Assembly (NCBI RefSeq): GCF_963678635.1
Contig: NC_087062.1
Coordinates: forward strand, 17,907,789 to 17,971,788
Direction of reading: 5' to 3'
Source: Symsagittifera roscoffensis
Lineage: Eukaryota > Xenacoelomorpha > Acoela > Convolutidae
Length of the DNA stretch: 64,000 nt
The notes under the pieces were generated by a model. The model made no database searches. It worked only from the letters and a program-made list of their open reading frames with translations, and was not told the origin of the DNA. Each line of letters starts with the position of its first letter. Within the stretch, counting starts at the first letter, position 1. The position numbers and the translations under genes were made by a program. Positions 1-10,562 of this stretch are shown here, piece by piece.

Positions 1-666
1 CCGGCGCTTAAGGGATTTTTCGGCTTAAGAGGGGGGCTAAAGATGGGGGAGGTTAGAAGGGGGACTGGTTAGGTTAGAGGTTGGCGGTTGTAAATTGTAA
101 AAAGGGGCGACACATTAGAGTAACTAATTGTTCGGCATCGTCGATTTAGTTACATTAGATACTGACACGCGTTGGTTATAAGAAGCGGATATCCAAATTT
201 AACATCGAGTTAAGGTAGGTACCCTGGTCGGATCGGTAGGGGGAGCGGACATAGACAGTTTTTGTGATACCACATAAGATCGCTAGCAGGGGGGAGGAAA
301 AGCGTGGCAATCGAGGTACCAGACATTTTTTCGGACAAAGGTTGACATCAGTCAACTTTTAATTTTAGGTGGGTTCATCTCTCTGTTTTTGGAATTTTTC
401 TTGTTAAAAATTTTACCTTTTGGTGAAAATTTGTTTTTGGTCTTTGAACGAACAGGTGATCACAAGATACCTGCGAGGAAGTTAGGGTTTCAAATAGCCT
501 GAAACAACGAGAGGGAGATAAATACAGGGGGGTCAGTATTTGGGTTTTGGCCATTAAGATTGGGATTTTGGGAAATTTTTTTACTAGAGCTCAAGCGGTG
601 GTGCACGGTACATTGGTTCAAGAGGCCCTACAACGAAGAAGAAGAGATCCTGTATCCAGACACTTA
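1..666 (+). other. 5' leader of element A, noncoding
   Basis: No credible gene is seen here. The stretch matches the leader of element B. Positions 1-353 are almost identical (one difference seen) to the reverse complement of 33064-33414, whereas 354-666 match 40191-40490 only at roughly 88%. The sequence AAGGTAGGT near 214-222 is conserved in all copies and could serve as a splice donor, but this is untested. Confidence 0.7.
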
Positions 667-1240
667 GTGACTAGTCTTGGGACAGTACCGAAGAAGTCTT
701 GGGACATTGCAGTCTGGGGACAGTCTTGGGACAGTGCAGTCTTGGGACAGTCTTGGGACGGTGCAGTCTTGGGACAGTCTTGGACCAGAGCAGTCTTGGT
801 ACGAAACAGTCTTGGGACACTGCTCTTGGGACAGTAGTCTTGGGACAGTAGTCTTGGGACAGTGGTCTTGGGACAGTGGTCTTGGGACAGTGGTCTTGGG
901 ACAGTGGTCTTGGGACACTGGTCTTGGGACAGTGGTCTTGGGACAGTGGTCTTGGGACACTGGTCTTGGGACAGTAGTCTTGGGACAGTGGTCTTGGGAC
1001 AGTGGTCTTGGGACACTGGTCTTAGGACAGTGGTCTTGGGACAGTAGTCTTGTGACAGTGGTCTTGGGACAGTGGTCTTGGGACAGTGGTCTTGGGACAG
1101 TGGTCTTGGGACAGTGGTCTTGGGACAGTGGTCTTGGGACAGTAGTCTTAGGGCAAGGGTCCTGGGACAGTGGTCTTGGGACACTAACAAGAAGTACTGG
1201 GACAGCACTGAATAGTCTTGGGACAGTAGAGAGGAAGTCT
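667..1240 (+). repeat. 14-bp tandem array in the leader of element A
   Basis: About 40 direct, slightly varied copies of a 14-bp unit (CTTGGGACAGTGGT) run through this stretch. Common variants carry GTAGT or CACTGG in the last bases. The first few units are spaced differently (20-21 bp) and the array is most regular from 840 to 1160. Arrays of the same unit lie at the same place, just ahead of gag, in element B and its duplicate. Long open frames on both strands here are a by-product of a stop-poor unit whose length is not a multiple of three. Confidence 0.95.
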
Positions 1241-1530
1241 TGGAACAGTATAAAGAAGGGGGGTGACGGTACTAAAAAGTACTAAGACAGGTTGAAGTAA
1301 CCAATCGCAAAATTAAATTTTATATCCAGTCCTAAAGATCCGGTATTGTAGGGATCATGAACATATAGAATTTTCAAAAAGCTCAGGAAACGTTGTTTTT
1401 ATTAAATTGTAGTTTTTTTTAAACAATTTTGTCAAAAGAAGTTTTAACCTTAGAGTAGAATTTTGTAGATAGTAATACTGTAAATAGGAACAATTGTAAA
1501 TGAAAATAATGAGGCGGAGCAGGGTAGCGG
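1241..1530 (+). other. AT-rich segment replacing the start of gag in element A
   Basis: This stretch separates the 14-bp array from the first recognisable gag sequence. In element B the array abuts the gag frame directly, so here the first 40 or so codons have been replaced or interrupted by unrelated AT-rich DNA. I recognise nothing in it. Confidence 0.5.
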
Positions 1531-1618
1531 TGCCGAATGCGGAAGAACCTAATCCAAAGTCCATGGAGTTCTCACCGATAGACAAAGTGGAGACACAACA
1601 GGCAACACGCCAGAAACG

Positions 1619-3219
1619 GTGAAGGACGAGTCTCAAGCAAAAAGAACGTCTTTTACTGAAAGATTGGCGAGAATGGTCGGAATGAAGTCGAGAGACGCAG
1701 CAGTGGAAGAGACAAAAGCCGAGAAAGGCAAACCATTGGGAACAGTTTCCACGAGAACGACAGACACCGACCAAAACGAAGACCAGATCAGATCGGGAAC
1801 AGCAACCAACAACAGGACAACAACTGACCATGGAACAGCTACTCTTGAGCTAGGTGATTTGATGGCGAAGCTAGATCAGATAGACAAGAAACTGAAGCAC
1901 AGTGAAGAGGATAGAGATGTGATAAGGAAGGAAATAAGAAACAACAAACATGAGTACCTGGACAGCTATTTCAATGTAGCGAGAGCGACAGAGGAAAGGC
2001 TTCAGCAGATGTCGGACAAGGTAGATACCACTGATGAAGAGCGAGACAAGAATATCAGAAAAGACATGCAAGAAATGAAGCAACGATATGACGCAGTGAA
2101 TAGCCAGTTGGGGAGTTTGGAAACGAGAATGGATACGATGAGTAGGGACCAGGCTGAGAGTTCATGTGCAATACAGACAAAGTTAGACGCCATCTTGAGG
2201 AACTCAACGCCACAAGACAGGCCAGCAGCGGAGCGGACGCAAGGTAATAGAGTTGACTTCGTGGAACCACAACGGAACAAACGGCAGTCAACACCGTTAC
2301 CATTACCCCGGGATGCTGCGAGTACAGCACTGGGGGGGGGGGGGGGTGCACAGCGATTATGAAAAGTGGAACAGCGAACACAACCAGTGGTGCAGGGGAC
2401 TCAGCGACTCACAACAACGTGGGACCGGATGTCATGACATGGGCAAGCACCTGGGAAATGATGAACAGGACACTAGAAGCCTTCGCCACAAGGAACACCG
2501 ACTCGAGTGACAGAGGAAGCAACAAATCCATGAAAACTTTCAAAAAACCGGAAGAATTCAAGGATGATTCAGACGGATGCATTGACACTTGGGTAGAAGT
2601 CATGAGGTTGCACTTGGAACAAGACAACTTGAACGATGAGAGGCAAGCATGCACAGCGATACTCAGCAACTTGGAAGGCACGGCATTGAAATGCGTGGTT
2701 GCGAAGAAGGAAGAGGAACGCGACATAGCGGACAAAATCTTCGAGATATTGTTAAATCGATTCGGGTCAAGCATGATGGGCCATTAAGCGATGATGCGAT
2801 TTGAAAAGAGAAGGCAAAGGGACGATGAATCGATAGACAGGTTCCTAGATGATCTTGAGAGCTTGAGACGAAGGAGTGACCCGGAAGAATCCACCAATAG
2901 AAGGAACTTCAGCATCGCCTCAAAGTTCATTGATGGGGTAAAGAGTGATGACTTGAGGACAATGTTAGTAACATACTATACGTTGTCGAAAGACAGTGCA
3001 CCAACTCCAGAAGAGATGAGCCAGAAGTCAAGAGAGTACATGCTAATGAAACCCAAGAAATACTCGTACTCAGATAACAGGAATACGCAAGGGGGAATCA
3101 ACCACAAAGGTCGTCATGGTACAAGCCCAGAGATGACATGGACAAACGTAGATCATGCGCGAACTGCGGGTCAGCCGACCATCATGTGGCGGATTGCACA
3201 ACATACAAGCAGGGCATGA
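1619..3219 (+). pseudogene. gag fragment of element A: coiled coil and capsid-like region
   Basis: Three overlapping open pieces (1619-2362, 2359-2787, 2791-3219) encode the acidic coiled-coil N-terminus followed by a region typical of retrotransposon Gag: a helical, charged segment with the motif DTWVEVMRLHLEQD and a later MRFEKRRQRDDESIDRFL. The pieces are split by a frameshift at the G15 run and by an in-frame TAA (CAA in the other copies). The first piece opens on GTG, not ATG. Confidence 0.8.
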
Positions 3220-5363
3220 AAAGTTTGGGATATGCACCCGATGAGGAAGATATGAGCCAGATGGAGGAACACGAGTTCTATAGTGGCTTGATCATCAAAA
3301 TAGGCGCAAGATGCTTCTTCTGCAACCAAGAGGGGCACTTCAGGATGGACTGTCCGTTGTTCTGGGAGGCAGTCAAGAACCAGAGTCATCCAAAACACAA
3401 GTTGGCGTTAGCAGCGTTTCAGAACCAGAGAAATAGACAAGGTGAATTTGAAACGAAAAATGTAGAAACACCAAGTGCGGAACTGCCAACGAAAACAGTG
3501 AAAGCTGTAACGCAAGTTAATAGTGCAATAGAGGCCACGGCCAGGAACGCCATAGAAATAAATTATGAGAAGGCGGCGGCGGAAGCTATCAATAAAGTGA
3601 AACAGGACCTGGCAGCGAAAGAAATAGAACAACGACTGAAGCAAGAGATCGAAAGTCAGAAAATGAACGAGGCATTAGGTTGCTCTCAGTCAATACCAGA
3701 GGCTGTAGCGGGGTCGACAAAAATTGGAAACTGCAATACTGTAAAGATGGTGACGGGGAAGCCATTCGGTAAAACAAAGATCGGGGCAAGAATAATGTCA
3801 ATAATCACCGTGGGCGGCCATGAGGTAACTAGAAAATTGAGCGAACCAAGTGACCAGACAATAATGCACATTGATGTGTACGTAGGTTACTTGAGTGGTA
3901 TAAGCCCACAAACGACTTCTAGAGCATTGAGGGCACTACTCATGAGAGGGGGTAGCAAGTCAGTCCGAGTTGATAACAGGTACACAGAAGCTTATGGTCC
4001 GCATGAGGTGATGCTAAATATAGATGGGATCAACATCTATACGAAAACAATGATAACATGTGATGAAGATCTAATAGGGCAAATATACGTAGGAAAAGAG
4101 GAGTTGAAAATGAGATCGATTGGACACTGCGCCATGCTTGAGGAAGATGCAATGCACATCGGGACAGAGGCGGATGTATCAGCACATGTGCTCGACATAA
4201 GTGGCAATAAGACTCAGTTACGTGGGTTACTTGATACGGGAGCCGTCTTGAGTGTCATACCAATCGAAACTTGGGAACAGATGGGCTTCAACAAAAATGA
4301 TTTGATAGACTCAAGAATACCGTTGTCAGCTGCAAACAAAGGGGCGCTGCGGGTGTTGGGCAGAACGCCGATAATAGCCCTAAATCTGGGGGAACGCAAC
4401 CTGTGGATGAGCTTTCTTGTGGTAGAAAACCTAGATGAGTCTGACCAATTCATTTTAGGCAGAGACTTCATCAGGAACTTTGATGTAACGATTGATCTAA
4501 ACAACGCAATGTTCAGGATACGGAACCCGGATATGAGGTACGCAATTAAACCGATAAATTTAATAATGGCAAATGAGAACAAAGCACCGGTATTCTTGAG
4601 TAGGAGAGTGAAGCTAAAGGCGAACGAAGCGGCGATCGTAAGCTTACGAATGAAAAATTACAATGAACTAAGTGACAACAAGCAGGTATGCATAGTCCCA
4701 AATCCAAATAGTCAAAGTGCTGCTGTTTTAGGAAGATCCTTCTCGATAACGAAGAGCGGTCTCTGCGTCAGTGTCTTGTTGAATACTCTTGACATACCAA
4801 TCACGATACAGAGGGGGAGGAAACTGGGATATGCTTTACCCGTAAAAACTCGACATGAAATGACTGAAAACCAAAAACAAAATGAAGTTGTTGATTGTCC
4901 CAATCATAGCGACAAAATTTGTATCTTGAGACGATTGAGGAAAATAAAAGGTTCATCAGGTCTTGTGAAGTCACTTAAGTCAGAGACAGACGATGGGCTA
5001 TCGAGCTGTTCGAATTTCCCGGAACGGCCCACACTAGATGAAATACAGAGTGATAAACCGGTACTACCGGAAATTGAACATTTAAGGGGCAAGATAACGG
5101 ACGAGCAGCTCGAAGCCATCAAGGACGTATTAGAACGGAACGAGGAAGTTTTTTCAAGACATAAGGCAGACATCGGATTTTGTAATTTTGTTGAGCATGA
5201 AATAGAACTTGAGGAGAACGCAATACCGCACAGGGAGGGGGCGAGGCGCATGACCCAACACAAATCGGATGCGTGTAGAAAAAAGATTGAAACGCTACTA
5301 GAGTATGATATGATAGAACCATCCAAATCACCGTGGGCGTGTGGAGTAGTGATGGCCAAATAG
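3138..5363 (+). pseudogene. gag-pol fragment of element A: zinc knuckles, protease, start of RT
   Basis: The open stretch encodes two CCHC knuckles (CANCGSADHHVADC and CFFCNQEGHFRMDC), a coiled, charged linker, the retropepsin motif LLDTGA with its partner ILGRDF, and the N-terminal fingers of reverse transcriptase up to GVVMAK. It stops at a TAG that is AAG in elements B and C. RT then continues in the same frame for about 40 codons until the next frameshift. Confidence 0.85.
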
Positions 5364-5530
5364 AAAGGCGACCAATTGAGGTTTTATTGTGACTTTCGAT
5401 ACCTGAACTCCGTCACGGTGAAGGATTCCTATCCCATACCTAGGATTGATGAGAGCCTCTCGAAGTTAGGTGATGCAAAATTTTTACGACTCTTGATTTA
5501 GGTTCGGCCTTCTGGCAGGTACCACTCAGG

Positions 5531-6852
5531 ATGCAGGACAGGGACAAGACAGGGTTTGCCTGTGAGTTGGGTCTGTTTCAATGGAAACGGATGCCGTTTG
5601 GTCTTTGCAATGCCACTGCCACATTTCAGCGGTTGATGGCACACGCGCTGATAAGTGTGACGAAGAAGTACGGCAATCTGGTAATGTGCTATGTGGATGA
5701 CGTGGTAATAGCGACACCAACACTGGAAGACCACATTGAGAGACTTGACGAGGTGTTTGCGTGTATGAAGAGGTCGGGGCTAAAGTGCAAACCATCAAAG
5801 TGCGAGATACTCAAGGATTTGATAAAATACTTGGACAGGATGGTGGACATACACGGCATCAGACTAGATCCAGAGCAGTAGAGGCAGTTCTAACTTGGAA
5901 ATTGCCAAAAACGGAACACCAATTGATGAGCTTCCTGGGTTTTGCAAATTACTACAGAGAACTCATCAAAGACTATGCAGACAAGGTTTACCCGATGCAA
6001 CAGTTAATGAGACACAAGGGCAAGAAGTTCACGTGGAACAACGCAGCAGAAGAGTCATTCCAGAGAATAAAGAAAGAGTTGTGCGAGGCACCAGTGCTAG
6101 GGATGCCAACAGAGAAAGGGATGTACGTGCTGGATACGGATGCGTCGGTAGTAGCGATTTCTGGAATTCTCCATCAGGAACAAGAGTGGGACGGGAAAAC
6201 AGTCTTGAGACCAATAGCGTACGGGAGCAAAGTCTTAAGTGACACGGAAATGAAATACGGGGCACCGAAAGCAGAGATGTTCGCGGTGGTTACCTTTGTC
6301 GAGAAATATAGAGCATACCTAGGCAGCGAGCCATTCAAGCTGCGAGTCGACAACAGGGCACTAAGCTGGCTGAAAACGTACTCAATGGACCAAAGTTACA
6401 TTGGGAGGTGTATAGTTCGCCTGGATGGATACAACATGATAATTGAGCATAGAACACGAGACAAACATCAAAACGCAGACAGCTTGAGTTAGAAGACGGA
6501 GTTCTACGAGAGACAAGAACAGAGGGAGGCAGATAGACCTGAGATCAAGGATGGCTTCTCCTTCATGAACAAGGAAACGTACGACAGTCTTCCACTCACG
6601 AGATGGTTGGACAAATCAGGCAAACCAATAGAAGATCACCCCGAATTACCAAAAGAACCTCCGGAGAAAACAATCTTGAAAAAGAATCGAGGAATGCCGA
6701 TAGGGATAATGCTCAAGTCAAGGATTGTCAGGGAGACGCTCAAGGCAAAAGGCAAGGATCTTAACCAGGTAGAGATGGGAGAGGCACGAATAGACGATGA
6801 CTTAAAGACGTTACTCGAGAAACTAGCAGATGATAAGCCCGTGATCCAATAA
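5531..6852 (+). pseudogene. pol fragment of element A: RT core, RNase H, spacer
   Basis: Overlapping frames carry the RT catalytic motif CYVDDVV, the thumb, and an RNase H domain with DTDAS, FVEKYRAYLG, LRVDNRA and HQNADSLS. A TAG follows SLS where other copies have a lysine codon. The final piece (6565-6852) is the start of the spacer between RNase H and integrase and ends at a TAA. Confidence 0.85.
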
Positions 6853-6924
6853 AAGGGTAATGAGGAACCAGAGGTCACAATACTTCGAAAGAGCGGGATA
6901 GTTAGTAATGAAAAAACCTCGGAG

Positions 6925-9324
6925 GTGACTAACCCTGATGGGAAGGAAGTCGTGCAGTCACTGGTTGGAAAAATCCCGGCCGACATACTTGAACAGACTC
7001 GGGTTAGGAAAAAGAAAGTGGCGTTCAAGGGAGAGGCTGAATACCTGGGACTAGGTCAAGAGTCCGGGGAGTGGTCCACGTCCACGGAGGAAGAAGATAC
7101 TGAAGGAGGAAATTTGTCCGGGGAGTGTGAAATATGGGATGAGGACTCGGACGAGAGCAGCGACAATCAGGATAGTCTCTGCATGATATTGGCAGAAGAG
7201 AAGATTAGACACCGCGACAGGGAATTACAAACAGATCCATCCTCAGGAACGTACAACTTGGACGTACAGGAAGTACGAGGAGATGAAGAACTTGAAAGAA
7301 TTGCAGTTTCGAGGAAACCATTCAGGGAACTATCATGCAACTCAAATATCAGAACAGATCTGGTGCCAGAAGTTGATATGAAGATCGTAAAGAGGATAAT
7401 ATGCGTGAAGCTGAATGACGACATCCACAACCCTGGGGAAATGAATGGACAGATCATGGCACTAAAGGAACACGTCAAGGCGAGATATAGGCTGTCGGAC
7501 CTGATAAGAGCCCAGAAGAATGACAAGATGACAAGTAACCTCTCCAAATGGATCCGAACGGGGTCCAAGGAGAAAGGGGAACTTGAAGAAGACAGCTACA
7601 AGATCCTGAGCCAGTTCTACAAAGAAAGGAAAGATTTACTCTATCACACAGCTGACGGGGTGATAGCATGCAAGAGAAAAGACGAGGAGAAGATATTACA
7701 CAAGCACAACCTCATCATACTACCACAATTATATCAGACAGAGGTGCTGTTCAGATCACATGATCAAATGGGGCACCAGGGGATAGACAAAGTGCAACAA
7801 AGAATACTTCACAGGTTCGATTGGCCAGGATTGAGGAAAGCTTGCGAGAGGTGGGTGAATGCATGCCTGGCATGCCTGCAAGTGAAAGACCCAAGGAAGA
7901 TTAAATTCCCACTCAAGTCGGTGGAAAGCTCGGAATTTAATGAAGTGGTGCAGATAGACCATCAAAAGATCTGCATGACGGAGTCGGGGTATAACCAGAT
8001 ACTGGTTATAATTGACCACTTCACAAAGCTGGCAGAAGCGGTGCCGTGTCAAACAACTTCGGCAGAGGAGATTTGTGACCACTTGATAACCCATTGGATA
8101 TCGAGGTATGGGTGTCCAATGACTTTTCAGTCAGACAACGGCAAGGCCTTTGTGGGGGACTTGACTAAAGAAATAATGAAGAGGTCACACATTGCTCAAG
8201 CACACTCAACGACTTACCATCCTCAGACCAACGGGCTGGTAGAGAGACAGAATAGAACGTTGGTGAACATGCTGAGGGTATACTGCTCAAGGTACATGAC
8301 GGACTGGGATAAATATCTGCCGCAAGTCGTAGGGGCATACAACGGTACTCAACACTCAACGACGGGCATCAGTCCTTTCATGATGTTGACAGGCAGAGAG
8401 AGAGCGATGCCCCTGACATTCTTTTACCCGGAATATGAAGGGAAGAGGACGTCGCCTCAAGCTTACATGAAAGAAGCGATCAGGAGACATCAGGAAATAA
8501 ACAAGCTATGCAGGAGGAACACTGCGCAAGCACAAATGAGACAGCGCAAGAAATATGATGAAAGGATATTACAGGCGAAGCCATATGAAGTGGGCCAGTA
8601 CGTGTGGGTTTTCCAGAATGTCATACCGCCCAAAGGGACGAAGAAACTACTCAAGAAATGGAGAGGACCATTCATGATAACGGAAGTACATCAACAAGGA
8701 CGGTTCTACCGCTTGAGTACTGGGCGAGCAGCACATTTTGAAAATCTGAAGCCTCATGTCCCATCCCCAGAGGACTGGTGTATACCAAAGGACATGGAGG
8801 GACTCGAGTACCTACTGGTGGAGCCAGCATGTGAAGTGAACGAAAAAGGCATCAGAGTGAAAAATGATGGCAATGAGAACTTGAGTTTGGATGACAATGA
8901 AAAAATAGAAGCGGACTCTGAAGCGGAATCTTTTGTGGAAGAAGACTGGAACGATCCGGAGCAGGGTCATGTGCCGAAGTGGACAGAACCAGACTTATCA
9001 ATACCAGCGGGGACAAGGAGTGGCAATCGCAAACGAACAGGCATGAGGTACAACAGGTACGGGAACGATGTCCTGATTGATAAGATACAGCCCGACGACC
9101 TAGGCAAAGAACTACTAAGTGTGGGCGAACTGGCGGCAGATGATGAATGGCAAATCATCAATGATAATGAACACTACCCACAGGAAGACTACTCGACACC
9201 GGAGCGGGAGACGGATTTGGAAGAGCGAGATGGAGAGGAGGGAGAATACGAACCTGAGGATATTAGAATGGATGCGCGATGTCAAGAACGGAAGCGAGGA
9301 AGGACAAAGCATACAACAATTTGA
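6925..9324 (+). pseudogene. pol fragment of element A: integrase and acidic tail
   Basis: This 799-codon open piece carries the integrase zinc-binding H/H and CLAC cysteines, the catalytic core (QIDHQK, QSDNGK, GLVERQN with D,D-35-E spacing), the GPFMITEV tail motif and the start of the acidic linker. It is open on its own but lacks its proper upstream context. The end is out of frame after about 9230, where the macro-like region continues in another frame. Confidence 0.88.
7060..7072 (+). promoter_or_regulatory. Candidate central polypurine tract of element A
   Basis: The 13-mer GAGTCCGGGGAGT is identical to the sequence immediately before the 3' LTR (15048-15060). A shorter copy, GTCCGGGGAGT, follows at 7116-7126. 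The internal 13-mer is also present in element C (58785-58797, complement). Confidence 0.4.
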
Positions 9325-10069
9325 CATGTCAGCAGGAAAGCACATGAAAACGCAGAATCCTCTCTTCGGCTGGACGGCAACAGACAGGCCGCTCGACATT
9401 CCGCCAGATATTTCAGACCCAGCATCATCGACGTGGACGTCGATAAATATTTTTGTCCAGAGAGTGGGGGTAGGACTTACCCACACCGAAAATTTAATGA
9501 TGAAGAAACTCAGGGATGTGAGAGAAACGAGCGGACTGGAACTAGATGGGGAGGAGGTCGAGCCTACCATAGGACGGAATTTCAGAACGAAGTTTGAAAT
9601 ACCAAACGAATACTCGGAAAATATCCTGATAACGGATAGTGACTTCATTCTGTCAGACAGGACTAGCGCAATCTGTATCACAGCGGACATGAGTTTCAAA
9701 TCAAGACTGGAGGCTGACTTTAAGAGAGAGTACCAGAACGTGGAGTTTCTGTTTAGACAGAAACCGGGGCTGGGAGGAATGGCTGCGCTTCCACCATCAG
9801 TACCACAAGTCCCGGGCAAATACCTGTGCTTCCTAGTGACGAGGGTCAATGACAGGAACACGATCGATCCCGAACACGTGATGTTGGCACTAACAAGACT
9901 ACGAGACTTCATGATTGAAAGAGGGGTAACGGAGGTCTCAATGCCGGTGTATGACCCAAACAGGGGCAAATTGAGCCCAAGGGAATTGTACGCTATCCTA
10001 CACGGGGTCTTTGCAGAAACGGAGATAATGGTACATCTTCATAAGAAATACTACTTCAGCATCGCCTGA
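9119..10069 (+). pseudogene. gag-pol C-terminal piece of element A with macro-like domain
   Basis: After the frameshift near 9230 the frame encodes the acidic linker and a compact C-terminal domain from about 9560 to the stop. Its order of motifs, ICITADMSFKSRLEADFKRE, GLGGMAALPPS, YLCFLVTRVND and VSMPVYDPNRGKL, followed by a helix and a final strand, parallels macro domains of the OARD1/ADP-ribose glycohydrolase type. The family assignment is mine by eye. Confidence 0.6.
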
Positions 10070-10340
10070 GTCGGGTACACGGGGGTCTCGAGTTGGGTAT
10101 GAGGGGAGGATCTCGAGTCAGGTGTGGGGGTACAAAACAGGTAAAACAATCTTAAAGGTGATTGGCATGACAATTAAATTTTAAATGATTGATGGTGCTA
10201 AAACATGAAATGATTCTGCATGCTTTTAGAAAATTTCCAATTGAACTATTTTAGTAGGACGAAAAGGAAAGGGTTTTAACTATAGTGGCAAGGGGGGTTT
10301 TTAGGTTAGGAACATAGCCTGTTAGTCTAAAAATCGAGTG

Positions 10341-10350
10341 TTATTTTCAG
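10341..10350 (+). promoter_or_regulatory. Candidate 3' splice site ahead of ORF2 (element A)
   Basis: TTATTTTCAG followed by AT matches a metazoan splice acceptor. The same site occurs at the same place in element B (complement of 24236-24245) and as CTGTTTTCAG in element C (complement of 55495-55504). It lies 213 nt ahead of the ORF2 start. Confidence 0.4.
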
Positions 10351-10460
10351 ATTGATTTGGTAAAGTCAAATTGACTACCCAACTACATTCAATTGAAAGA
10401 AAGGAAGTCCTTGAACGAACACACAAGTTGAACAACGCTTCAAGAAGTTAATTCTCAAAT

Positions 10461-10520
10461 ACTCAAGTTGCTAAGGTAATACTCAAGTTGCTAAGGTAAT
10501 ACTCAAGTTGCTAAGGTAAT
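10461..10520 (+). repeat. Three exact 20-bp direct repeats before ORF2
   Basis: The unit ACTCAAGTTGCTAAGGTAAT occurs three times head to tail. Element B has about two and a half copies of a close variant (24175-24226), and element C only degenerate traces. Confidence 0.9.
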
Positions 10521-10562
10521 TCACAATATGCTAATACTCAAGATCACCTGGAAGTTACAGAA

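Larger units (their letters stand above)
1531..10069 (+). pseudogene. gag-pol of element A, multiply broken
   Basis: All domains of the intact gag-pol of element C can be followed here in fragments: coiled coil and capsid region (1619-3219), zinc knuckles, protease and the first part of reverse transcriptase (3138-5363), the RT core (5531-5881), RNase H (5761-6492), spacer (6565-6852), integrase with acidic tail (6925-9324) and the macro-like C-terminus (9119-10069). Breaks seen against element C are frameshifts near 1590, at a run of 15 G (2332-2346), and near 3095, 5485, 5880 and 9230. Nonsense codons lie at 2785 (TAA), 5361 (TAG), 6490 (TAG) and 6850 (TAA). The ATG used by element B reads GTG at 1531. 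Confidence 0.92.
10070..10562 (+). other. gag-pol/ORF2 intergenic segment of element A
   Basis: This noncoding, AT-rich spacer is conserved in outline in all three elements. It contains a candidate 3' splice site at 10341-10350 and three exact 20-bp direct repeats at 10461-10520 just ahead of ORF2. No other gene is visible. Confidence 0.7.

Noticed and set aside
547-837. Small plus-strand gene in the leader of A
   Set aside because: It opens on a non-ATG codon, runs into the repeat array and is not kept in the leader of B.
667-1240. CRISPR-like array
   Set aside because: Units are 14 bp, head to tail, without spacers, and the context is a eukaryotic retrotransposon.
618-1285. Long open frames on both strands across the 14-bp array (up to about 200 codons)
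   Set aside because: They are produced by a stop-poor 14-bp unit cycling through frames; composition is purely repetitive and there is no conserved start.
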